64,000 nucleotides of DNA, taken from assembly GCF_902686445.1 (NCBI RefSeq), contig NC_062214.1, forward strand, positions 50,441,177 to 50,505,176. The letters run 5' to 3'. This document shows, in pieces, positions 45,730 through 57,104 of this stretch. The stretch is from Sciurus carolinensis (Eukaryota > Chordata > Mammalia > Rodentia > Sciuridae). The notes below the pieces were generated by a model. The model saw nothing but the letters and a program-made list of their open reading frames with translations, did not search any database and had not been told where the DNA came from. Numbering within the stretch: position 1 is the stretch's first letter; every line of letters starts with the position of its first letter. A program made the position numbers and the translations under genes.

Positions 45730-46189
45730 CACCCATGCTCAGCAGCTCCTGTGGATGATGCTGAGGGGCAGCAGTCTCTGTTGTCCATTGTGTTTGTCCA
45801 TGGGCTTAGTACTATGCCTTGTTTACCACGTTTGCACAGTAAGAGCTGTGTTTGAATGACTGAGGGAAAGATTTGGAGTGGGGAAGAGGGTCAACATTTA
45901 GGTGCTGTCACCAGTCCTGAAAGAGACAGCACTGTGGAATCTTTCATCCTGGCCACTTCTATACACAGGTTTAAAGGGCTCTAAGGAGGTTGTTGAACAG
46001 TATTATCAATACTCATATATGCACTGTCATTTGACCTTACTTTAACAAGATCTTGGACATTATCTCATGAGTACAGGTGATGCATAATTTACAAGTGGAA
46101 AGGAATCAGACTGCTGCCTGGTTTCACAGGTGAGCAAGTGAGGAAGATGGATATGGTCCCAGCTCTCCTGGCCTTTGTTCTCCCACCCT

Positions 46190-46233
46190 TGCCCTGGTAC
46201 TGGGGATTCAATCCAGGAGTACTCTATGTGGAT
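46190..46233 (-). mobile_element. ID/MEN fragment
   Basis: 'ctggtactggggattcaatc' and 'caggagtactctatgt' are the antisense 3' half of an ID only. Confidence 0.6.
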
Positions 46234-46244
46234 CATGTTAAACT

Positions 46245-46730
46245 ATACACAGTAACTGCAGGTTTTGGAGATCAGGATCAGGTCTTCATTTCCCCTGGTG
46301 TTGAAGATTAAACAACAGAGAAATGCTGAGGCAAGCATAGGAAGCAAGTTTTGCTTAAGAGAGGGACAGAGGTAGCAGACATCTCCAGAGAGAAGGGGAC
46401 CCCAAGCCCAGTGCCTGTAAGAGTTGATGTGTGCCTTGTTCTTTTATAGACACCAGACCCCACCCCTTTCTTTTTCTTCTACATGTCCATGCCTAAGGGT
46501 AGGAAGGAGCAGCCCAGGGGGGAATCTTTAGCAACTCCTTGTGCTGGGAAGTGCAATTCCAGAGGTGGTAATTTTTAGCAACCTGTTGTCTTTTCTTTTA
46601 TAACCAGCCCTCATTTTTTCAATCCCCATTATTCATTATTAACACTGACCACCAGACCTTCACCACCTGCCTCAGTTTGTTGAAGAATGTAACATTTCCT
46701 GTCACCTCAGGCCAGGTGGGGCTGCAGGCA
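46245..46730 (-). other. possible old LTR
   Basis: Text such as 'gaagcaagttttgcttaaga' and 'agagagaaggggaccccaag' has the look of an antisense LTR. I found no boundaries or target duplication. Confidence 0.25.
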
Positions 46731-47640
46731 AATTACTTTTTGGCAAGTAAAGCACATGGGAAGTCAGTACAGTGGACTTATTTTATAGAATTATTCTCTT
46801 AACCTCATGTTCCCACCATCCTCATCCTTATTTGTCCCCTTTTGATTTATGTGAAATCTGTGTGCACTGAAGTGCCCTCAGCTGATGACTGTGGTTGAAG
46901 AAGGGCCGTGGTCACAAGGGAGAACTGGACTTTAAACCTTGTCTTCCAGCCCCCTGAGACATGCTATTTTGGGCAGCAGACTTGTCAATTTTTAATAGGA
47001 GTGAACTGGGCTCTCTTCTGTATGAGAGAGGAGGACCTGAAGAAGACAGAACACTATGCCTTTAATATACAATTCCCAACTTTTATTCCCTGACATCTGT
47101 CAATATCCACATCTGATCTCTGGATCTAGAAGTATACACAAATAATTTTGTGATGTGCAATGAACCAGAATCCTCAACATTCTTTGACATCTATTTCCTG
47201 CTAGGAAGTATATTGAAAAAGATTTGGGATTTATTTGATACAATGTATATCACTAGAAGATTCTTTTTTAATCTTAGAATACCTCTCTGTATTCCTAGAT
47301 TCATTTTAGAATAGAAGGAAGAAATTAACTTGACAGATGTAGGTACAAAGGAATGGTATAGTCTGATAGGCTTTCTTGAAGTTCCTGTGATAATAAGTAT
47401 ATATTTGACCTGCCTCTGTTTCCTGATATCAGTTCCTAAAACCCTTGGCCCCTCTGGAATGGTAAGAGTATCTTTGTATGTGGATGAGTTGGCTGTGGCT
47501 GGGACCCCTAGGGTAGGATGGGGACTGTCACCAGAAAGACCTAGGCAGGACTAGAGGGCTGGAACTTTCAGCCCAGCCCCCTGACCTCTAGAGAAGGCGA
47601 GGGGCTGGAGATCCAGTTAATCACTAGTGTCCAATGATTT
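46731..47640. other. intronic, nothing recognised
   Basis: No feature called. Confidence 0.45.
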
Positions 47641-47649
47641 AATCAGTTT

Positions 47650-48420
47650 TGCTTACCTAGTGGAACCTAGGCAAAACCCCCTAAATGTTGAGGACCAGGG
47701 AGCTCCCTGGTTGGTGAATACATGGAGGTTCTGGGAGAGTGGCATAATCCCAACAAGACTCAGAAGCTCTACACCTACCCCACCCCCCGTGCCTTGCCCT
47801 ATTCATTTCTTTCACTTGGATGGTCCTCAGTTGCATCCTGTGTGTGTGTGTGTGTGTGTGTGTGTTTATGTGTGCTGGGGATTAAACCCAGGGGCACTTT
47901 ACTACTGAGCTATATCTACAGCCCTTTTTATTTTTTGAGACAGGGTTTCACAAAGTTGTTTAGGGTCTCACTGAGTTGCTAAGGCTGACTTGAATTTGTG
48001 ATCCTCCTGTCTCGGTTTCCCAAGCTGCTGGGATTACAGGCATGTGTCACCATGTCCAGCTGAGTTGCATCTTTTATAATTAACTGGTGATAGGAATGAA
48101 GTGTTTTCCTGAGTTCTGTGAGCTGTCCTAGCAAATTATTGATCCTGAGAAGGGGAGCTATGGAAACCTAAATTTTTATAGCCTGTTGGTCAGAAGTAGA
48201 GGAGGGCCAGACTTATGACTGACTGGCATCAGAAGCAGGATAGTCTTGTGAGACCAAGCCCTTTATTGCGTGCTCCGCATTTACTCAGGGCAGTGGTGTT
48301 AGAATTGAGTCAAGTTGTGGGAGACCAGTTAGTGTCTGGAGAGTCAAAGAATTGGTTGCTGTAAGGGAAAAAAAACACTCACATACACAACCTGCCCAAC
48401 TAGGGCACACCAGGCCTTCT
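47650..48420 (+). repeat. LTR-like repeat, copy 2, interrupted by a MEN
   Basis: Same family and orientation as 8440-8990: 'atacatggaggttctgggag', 'gagttctgtgagctgtccta' and 'tttttatagcctgttggtca'. Removing the MEN at 47838-48062 restores collinearity with copy 1. Confidence 0.6.
47838..48062 (-). mobile_element. MEN-type SINE with 9-bp target duplication
   Basis: The (TG)n run (47839-47863) is the 3' tail of this antisense element. ID ('gctggggattaaacccaggg', 'gagctatatctacagcc') and B1 ('tgagacagggtttcacaaag', 'gggattacaggcatgtgtca') follow. Agttgcatc flanks it at 47829-47837 and 48063-48071. Confidence 0.92.
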
Positions 48421-50700
48421 TTTGGGTTGTCAGACATTGTGACTACTCTTCCTACTTTCTCAGCAGAGACCCCATCACTCCCCAGGTATCTCTTCCTTCC
48501 CAGTTATTTTCTCCTGTGGCTGTCATGTCCATGGGACATCCCTGTCACCCTGAGCAATACCAACATGCAGCCTGTGGGTGAATATGCCCATTCTCGAGTT
48601 CCCTCAGCCATCATCAGGAGCTTTCTTTCCTCTTAGAAGACTTTCCATGCTTTACCAATCTCCTCTGCAGAATGAGAGCCACTCTCCTGGGGTCACCAGG
48701 GCTTCCTAGGTCTACTGATTTGATAGAATAGCTGTACATTGTGCTTTCCTAGGACACCCTCTATGCTAGGTACAGCGGGCATAAGTTTGTGTCTTGGAGA
48801 CCTATGTGGTCTCACCACTTCCTCGGCCCAACCAGTCTCCCACTCACCTGTTCCCCAGGCATGGCTGGCCAGGTTTTTCTTCTAGACTGCAGATTGAATG
48901 TAGTCTGATAGGAATTTAACCAGGTGTCATTATATGCTCAAACTAGTCAGATCCCTAACAAAGCTCCTAAGGCAAGGACCTGCCCATCCTGGAAATTCCG
49001 TGGACTTGGTCCTTCTTGGGATAGCCCAGGGCCAGAAAGCAGTCCCAACGTGACTACAGATGCTGACTGTCCAACCTCAGTTTGAGATGTAAATAGCCTC
49101 AAAACCCTGGATCCTGGTTTCTTTAAACTATCTTTCTGTCTCTCTTTCTCTGTCTCTGAAAGGTTAGGGTCTGCCTGATCCTTCAGGGTTTTTCTCTGTT
49201 GGTATCTTTTGCTTTAGTGATGCAGGAAAGTAATTGGAATTGGGAAAATGTAGGAATGAAGAATCACAATCCCTTATTAAGGCCCAGATCAAATGCAGTG
49301 AAAGCAACCCGTCTAGACCAGTGTGGGCACTGGTGTATAAATCCAGCACTGATCTCTTCCATAGTGCACTTATCTGTGATCTAAGTCTACATCTCCTCTA
49401 AATTGGACCCTGCTTGGGGCAGCACCTATCTTGTAGTGCTGAGTCATAATTCCCCCTCCCCAACTGTGTCCTAGGATTTTCCCACCAGCCATCAGCCTTC
49501 CATCCTCATGCACATCCTTACCAGAATTCCCTATCATCATGATCCCTTCATGGAACACTGGGCATCAGTCAGGAATACTTAGTGGAATTTTTCTTAAGAA
49601 GGACCAGTCACATGCTGCCACTGACTGTCCCCCAATGTAAAGGCAACAACCAAACCATGACCCCCAAACTCCAAAGCTTCTCTGGGTGGTGGCAGTCTTG
49701 GGGCTTGTAAGCAACTTGCTTTCTGTCTGCTTTTATTCTCGCATGTCCTTCCAGAGGTCCCTGCTGGGAACAACAGGACTGGGGCCGTGGCTGTGTGGAA
49801 TATTAATTAGTTGTTCCTGCTTGTGTCCTGGTTATGGCAGCCTGAGGTCCACTCTCTCCTACTTCCACAGTTTGGGCCTTTCTCAAGGCCCTCTTCCCAC
49901 TAACTGCTTCCCTCTAAGACCCCCCAATAGCAGTGGGTCCCATCAAGACCCTGGAGATGGTACAGAGGCCAGCCTGGCTCCCTTCCACCTTGTCTTATCT
50001 CTGAGGCCAGCTGTCCTGGGCTTCCCCCCAGAACATTCCAGTAACTGTCCGGAGTAGGGAAGTAGGGGACTGGGGGAGGAAATGGAAGCAGTATGTTTAA
50101 TAGCCCTCACAAACCCATCCAGATCCCTCTTTTTTGTTTGTTCTCCCCATCCCCCTCACTTGAGGGCTTTTGCTTCAGGCCTCATGGGCTAGAGACTTCC
50201 TCTTCTTGTTGCAAGGCCCAATCTTTGTATCTATCTGGCTGTTTTTTCAACCTCCTTAACAGATGAGCCACTCATCTAGCTCCTTCTTCTGGTCTCTGTG
50301 GGCTTTTATTTGCCTCCACTTCTTTCCACATAATGGTCCTTAGTGGTACTGATCTACCATGTTTCTCCATTTGGGTGCTGAGGTTGGGCTTTGCATCTCT
50401 GATACTTCCTCAAAAATCACCATGACTGAACACCTCTCTGACATCTCCTGGTGAGGAACCCCCAGCAGGAGATCCAGCAGTAGAAGCAGCTCTCTGAAGT
50501 CACTGGGCACTCTGGGGCTGCTGTCCAGGTCCTTACCTCCTTTGTCTCTGGGACAAGCTTAGGTGTGTCCACCTTTATCCCCTCCTTAAATGGCCCTATG
50601 GAACTGACCACAGTTGTAGTAAGGATTTTACTCCACAGAGCTCTCTCTTGAAAACTCAACATCAAAGATTCAGAGTCTTTTCTCAATAGATAAAAATGCA
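48421..50700. other. intronic, nothing recognised
   Basis: Moderately GC-rich sequence with no splice-bounded exon and no repeat I can name. Confidence 0.4.
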
Positions 50701-50707
50701 GTGTTTG

Positions 50708-51165
50708 TGTATTAGGGCTCTCTAGAACCAACAGGGTATGTACTTGTATGATTGTAAAAGGGGATTTATTAGATTGGCTCACATGATCAGAAGCTGGATA
50801 GTCCCACAATGGTGACAAGATTGAGAGCCAGAGAAACTAGTAGGTGCTCAGTTCAAGAAGCTGGAGTCTCAGGACAAGAGGGACCATAGATGCAGCCCTG
50901 TTCTGAGGCTGAAGGCCTGGAAACTGCCAGATGAATCCACAGTTGAGGAGTGAAAAAGTCTGAAGCCCTGTGGTGGTGGCAGCAGCAATAAACACACCTG
51001 CTTAGAATAACTTTCTACCTCTGCCTTTTGTTTCCTCCAGGCTCCCAGCCTATTGGACAGTACCATCCCCATTCAGGGCAGGTCTCCCTACTCAATGCAC
51101 TGTCCCACAAGCCAATCATCTCTGGAAACACCCTCATAGACACCCATAGATATTCCGTAGCCTGA
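50708..51165 (-). mobile_element. MaLR-type LTR
   Basis: 'tgtattagggctctctagaa', 'ggggatttattagattggct', 'gaggctgaaggcctggaaac' and 'aagccaatcatctctggaaa' follow an old mammalian LTR in antisense. The subfamily is not determined. Confidence 0.5.
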
Positions 51166-51171
51166 TACTTA

Positions 51172-51530
51172 GATCACTGATTGGCAAATTATGGCCAGTG
51201 GGCTGCATCTGCCCTGCCTCCTGTTTTTATACAGTGCAAGTAGAGAATAATTTTTACATTTTTAAGTGTATATAGAGAAACACTAAAAGAATATTTTATG
51301 ACAAGTGAAACTTGCATGAAATTCAAATTCCAGTGTTTGTAAATTGGAACACAGCCCCACTCACTCATTTATGTACTGTCTGACTGCTTTTGCAGCATAG
51401 CTGCAGTGAAGTAGTTACCACAGGATCTTATGATGCCAGAGAGGGAACTTTTGACCCAGTGACAACAGAAATGAAATGTCACACTATGGCCTGCAGACCT
51501 CACAGGAAACATTCTCTGACCTCCAGTCTA
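51172..51530. repeat. hAT-Charlie-type DNA transposon fossil
   Basis: 'ttggcaaattatggccagtg', 'attggaacacagccccactc', 'tttatgtactgtctgactgc' and 'aagtagttaccacaggatct' match the non-autonomous element whose ends read like 'ggcaaactatggccc'. Confidence 0.6.
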
Positions 51531-54500
51531 GGTAGAGCTCTGGTTCCCTCCCTTCAAGTCTTGGGTCCCATGCAGAAATTGGGCCATGGTACTATAGTAC
51601 CAGACAGCATAAAAATAATACCTTAACCAGTTTGACAAGAAAAGTGATTTTAATGCCTTGCATGTAAACAGTTTTACTATTTTGCATATTTTATATTTGT
51701 AGAGTAATTCACTGTTTAAAATTTAACACAAAATGTTTTTGTTGAATGATGGATGAATATATTCATCAAGGAATATATTCAACAAGGAAACTACTTTCTT
51801 TCATAAAACTTCTTAAGGGGAAATTTTACATCTATGGAAGAATATGTGATTTCCTTAATTTGTTTTGTAAACAAGGGAAATGTTCACATTTTTTCTTTTT
51901 AGAAAAGGCATTTTATGGAAAGATTTGTTTACTGAGTGATATGCCATTTGTTTTGCAGTGTTCTTTTTCTAGTTATAGGATAACACTAGGTATCCACTTG
52001 AGAATAGCCAAATTGCCTTTCCCCATTATACCTTCCTCTGCAGAGTGTACTTTATTGACATTAATCTTCATGTAGAGTCAAATAGTAGCATGGCTACATC
52101 TGGAAACTTGAATCCAGAAGCAAAATCCAAAGGGAAAAAAGAGAGAAGAGGGACCTTGGGAAGAAAGTTTATGTGAAGGTGTGTTTGTTTGTATACCTTG
52201 CTTTTTATTTGGGGAAAGCCAAGTGTTGGGAGAAATCAGAGATGTCCAGAGGAACAAAGATGGAGAACAGAAAGCAAGGCATGGAAAGGGGGATCAAGAG
52301 AAATAAGTGGACAGAGGAAGAAAGAAATGCAGGAGAATTGAAAGGGGGAATTGGGGTGGCATAGAGGAGGAAAGTAGAACAAGAGGAAGAAGAGAGCAGA
52401 TAATCCAGCTGCAGGATGATGGGATAAACCTAGGGAGCCAGGAGCTTAGATTAAGGTACGTAGAAAGAATGACCTTTGTGAAGATTTCTCATGAATTTTT
52501 CTGAAGTCTTGTATAGGGTGTGGGAAGTGGCAGCTGTCCAAGGACACCTCCTTTATATTTTCCAAGTTCTGCTTCTGAGAGGCAGCACCAACCTGGATTC
52601 TAAACTCCAGGTGGACCACTGGGATTCTCAGGATCTGCTCACCCACCTCATGCCCATTGGCAGCTGGATAGCTTTCCACCCTCACTGAAGCCCAATTTCC
52701 AGGAAATCCCTAATCCCTTGATGTCTACAGACAGCTGACTACCTGCATTGCCATCTGCCACCTGGCCACACATGCCTTCTGCCTCCTTTATCCTTCATTC
52801 CCATCAGCTGTCAGTTCAGAACACCCATCACTGCCTGTATAGGTACTAGTCTCCCTGGGGTTCTCTCTCCCCTCTGAGCTATGGAGACTGGCAGTCTAGA
52901 ACACCATTTGCTTTATTTTTTGGTTATCACTGTTCACTTAGCCAAGAGTCAGGACATAGTAACACTCCCTGAGAAAAGCCATTATCCACTCAGTTCTCAC
53001 TGTGGCAGCAGCAAGGCCAGTGCTGCTGATCTGAAGCTGCTCGGTCTTTTGAATTGTTTTCCTTGCCTCCTGGAATCCCAGCCCTCTCTTTTCCACCCCT
53101 TCCACACTTTATCATCACCACTTCTTTTTGGTCTCAAGAGCAACCACTTCTGTGCACATTTCTGACCACCAAACTGTACCCACATTCCTCTGACTCAGGG
53201 CCTGGTTCACCCCCCACCCCATTTATATGGAACAGGCAGTGATAGGAATGGGCTCTCTGAGACCATTACATGGGAGGGGGTTAGGCTCCAGAGACAGCTT
53301 TGACAACTGCTGTTTGTCTCTTGGCACTGGTTTTGTACCCAAGGAATGGAGAACCTCATATGTGCTTCTTCGGCCAGCACCTAAACTTCAAGTCAAATTT
53401 ATCCTTTCATTAGTTCTTGAAAAATCAGTATCTAATGACCAGTATGTCCCACTTACAATGCTATGCTCATGCACAATTGTGAACAAATTATCTTCCATTG
53501 CACAGGAAACCTCCACTTACTCCCCAGTCATCCCTGCCCAGATCCATTGCTATAGAGCATTCCCCTTCCCTCTTTGAAGACATGGGGAGAGGGCTTGGAT
53601 CAGTGCTTCCTCCATCTTGAGCAAGGTAACTGCCATGGGTCCCCAACTTTTTACCACTAGGGTAAAACAATTCTTGCCAAGTTTTAGAGCACTGACAGGT
53701 AAAGCATCCTTGCACAGAAAAGCAGATGGGTTCTGGGCATTCACCAAGGCTTTTAGGAAACCCCTTCCATGGAACCCATTTAATTTCAAACATGACAACA
53801 AGGAAAACAGCCATTATTTAAGCATGTGGCGATTCCATAAGAAAAATGAATAGACACCACCCCACACCCCCAGGTTGCTTATTTGCATGGGGGAACAGAG
53901 ATGCACACTCAACAAGTGACAAGTGTTGCTGTCACCATGTCCACCCATGTGTCCCCATCACAGTGTTTGAGTGGAATGCTGGGTGGTTTGGAGAGTCTAA
54001 ATTAGGCTATGATATTCCCAATTCACCCACATTCCCCAGATTAACCATCTGGTACCTTGACGAGGCTATTTGTTTTTATATGGGTGCTGGTACCCTAAAA
54101 GATGGAGGCCACTTTCACTGTGCCTGGACCAAGAATCCATCCGTGTGAAGAGTGGGCATGTGTCCTGGCTTTCCTGGCCATGTGTGCCTGAGCTTTTAAT
54201 GTTTCTGCATGTTCCCTTGCTTAATATTCATCCCACTCTTTTTCAGAGACCTCCTTTTTTGGATGATAATTAAGAAGGCCACAATAACCATGAGCCCAGA
54301 GGGCAGGACTCTGCTTCCACCCACCTTGTGTATTACTTACTAGATAAACAATGTTCACCCACAGCCACCAATTTGTTACCACCTCCTCAGAGCCTTCTGG
54401 ACCTGCCACTCACTGTCCCTCCTACTTTGTGTTGATGACACCTCGGGTCCCAGAACTCTGGATTTACCAGTGGGTTCACTTTTCACACAGCCACTTATCC

Positions 54501-54695
54501 TTCTTCCCTGATCTAGTGGGTTTCATCTTTCCTTCCTATGCTGTGGAGGGATGTGAGGTTTCACTCCCCATTGCTCTCTGGTGTGGAGAAGTCATGGGTG
54601 GGAAAGAGAGTCACAAGGTTGCTCCCAGGAAGAGGAATTGCAGTCTTTTGGTCACTACTGTCCATTGCCCTAATTTTTAAGCTGATGGTAGCATC
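51531..54695. other. intronic, nothing recognised
   Basis: Includes a purine-rich stretch (52220-52400). Open frames of about 100 codons lack domains or splice contexts. Confidence 0.4.
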
Positions 54696-54701
54696 TCTTC
54701 T

Positions 54702-54866
54702 GGCTTTTTTTTTTTTTTTTTTCCGGTATGGGAATTGAATCCAGTAGAGCTGTACCACTGAGCTACAGCCCCAACCCATTTTATTTTTTTTATTTTGAAA
54801 TAAGATCTCTGTAAGTTATCCAGGCCAATCTTGAATTTGTAGTCTTCCTGCCTTAGTCTCCACAGC
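54702..54866 (-). mobile_element. MEN-type SINE
   Basis: A T20 run, then 'ccggtatgggaattgaatcc' and 'gagctacagccccaaccc' (ID), then a diverged B1 ending early in 'agtctccacagctgac'. Confidence 0.83.
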
Positions 54867-56720
54867 TGACTTCCCTCACCTTACATAACTAATTTTTCAG
54901 TATTTCTTTGCTGGAAACTCACCTTCTCCATCTCTTTAGTCTCATCTCCCATCTCCCCTTTCCACGCACACTTGTGTAACCTCATGCTCCCATTCTTTAT
55001 GCTTCCTAAACACTTCAGATTGTTTACCATGCACGGTTACTACTGTTCTAATCAGAAAACACTAAATGCAGTCACACTTGGGGAATGGTGATAATGTTAC
55101 TCCTTCCACAGCCTTGTTGTGAGGGCTCAGTAGCCTGCTCAAGTCTGGCACATCTTTGAAACTCCATAGATACTCCATCTTTGAATCTTTATCCCTCCCC
55201 TCCTACCATCCCCTGTGGGGTAAGTTTACCCAGCATAAAGTGGCTGCACAATGTCATACCTGCTGCTTCTGTGACACTCCCCCAGCTCTGTGCCTCAGTT
55301 CCAATCAGCCTGCCTTGGGGTCCAACATCCTGAGGTGCTGTTTACTTTCATTTACATCATTTACATTGTTTCCCTATAGAGTATTATATTCTAAGTTTTA
55401 AAAACTTAGCAATAAAAGAAAATAAATCATATGATCTTTACATTCAGATACTAGCTTTATTCCCCTTTTTAGTGTATTTACCTCAAGTGTGTAGACACAC
55501 ACACATACATACTCAAACATGCATAGACACACACACAATCTTTCTCTACATGAGCATATATTAGAGGTTCACTGGATTGATTCATTTTGATAATACTGAT
55601 GACAGAACACCAAAGTCAATGTTTGCCTGTGATTGAGGCAGAAGCTGAATATTACTATCATTTAATGAAAATCTGATTTTAACAAAAATGGGTATTGTTA
55701 CTATTTGATTATAGTTTCTTACCAGGAGTCACATGGTAGAAATTTGATTTCCAGATCAGAGACAGTTATATCTGGGCACTGTCCCTGCTGAACGCTTTTG
55801 TACTCAGTGCACTTCAACTTGTGACACTAACTAGTTGCTCATTTGCAACTGAGTTTGGTGGGAAAGAAGATATGTTGAAAGGTGCTTCATATTTCCCTAA
55901 CATTTTCTTCTTTTCTTTGTTCTCTTTGTTTTCTTAATTATATCTGGATTAACAATGATTTACAACAGGTATTACAGTGTGATTTTGGAGGGGTTGCCCC
56001 TTGTAAATTTTTGAGGTAGCAAACTTCATAAAGTTGGCTATTAATTCATTTTTGTAAAGATAGGAATTGTCCAAATATGACTGTAGTTTGAAAGATGCAT
56101 GATCTAAATATAAACTAATTTAAAAAATGTTAAATCCTAAATGTTGCTTATTGTTATGAAGGCCAGTATACCAAACAATTCCACAAGGATTTGGGTTATG
56201 ATACACTCTAATAATTTGTTTTATTCTGCTTTGTAATATTATTTGTGGTTGATAAAGACTATGACATCTTCATAAAGGTAGCAAGCTAATATGTTCTCAT
56301 ATTTCCTTTTACATTTGAATATTTGTTAAAGTTCTTAAAAATTGGTATTGCACATAAAGTTTTGCACATAAAATTGATAGTGTTCACCATATGTCCCTGG
56401 AATATTGCATATTCCGCTCTTGGAATGATACTTTTATATTTATAAACTATCTGATTGAGAGTACAGAAACATATCATCCATATAAGGAGATTTTTCATTC
56501 CAAGTACATCTAAAATGCATGTTTATATTTGAAAGTGAGTATTCAGACTTGCACAGTAGGTTCAGGTAGCATACCTTGTTTGTAGTGTTGGTATTTAATA
56601 TAGTATATATAGATGTGATGGTGACCTGCATGTCACATGATCATCACTCGGGTATACAAGTTCAGGGATGCCAGAATGATGTTGAAATAGGCATTTGACT
56701 GCCCTTTCAAGGCAAGCATT
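54867..56720. other. intronic, mostly repeat-free
   Basis: CA-rich stretch at 55493-55540. 55990-56640 is AT-rich with no recognisable repeat and contains a CArg-consensus CCATATAAGG (56478-56487). Confidence 0.4.
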
Positions 56721-56729
56721 CATTCAGAA

Positions 56730-57098
56730 TGCGTTAGTCAGCTTTTACTCACTGTGACAAAGTACCTAAGATAAACACACAAAGGAGAAAAGGTTTATTT
56801 GGGTTCATGGTTCCATTCCATGGTCACTTGACACTGTTACCTTGAGCCTCTGGTGAGGCAGTATATCATGGTGGGAAGGTGGGACAGAGAAGACTGCTCA
56901 CCTCATGGCTGCTGGGAAGCAAAGAGAGGGCAAGGGTAGGGTCTAATATCCCCTTCAAGAGCACACCACAACCATCTAACTGCCTCTTAATAAACCTTGC
57001 CTCCTAAAGGCTCCACCACCTCCCAATAGTGCCACAGGCTGGTGACTAAACCTTTAACAGATGGGTCTTGGGAGACCTTTCAAATCCAAACCATAACA
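56730..57098 (-). mobile_element. ERVL-MaLR LTR with perfect 5-bp target duplication
   Basis: It runs from TGCGTTAGTC to CCATAACA and is 369 bp long. Cagaa flanks it exactly at 56725-56729 and 57099-57103. The antisense reading contains 'aaataaaccttttctcc'-like poly(A) text and 'ccatgatatactgcctcac'. It shares its ends with the LTR at 38711. Confidence 0.88.
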
Positions 57099-57104
57099 CA
57101 GAAG

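Noticed and set aside
52881..53853. A run of open frames suggesting a retroviral or gene remnant
   Set aside because: No domain recognised in any frame and no LTR flanks. The spacing of frames is compatible with chance at this base composition.
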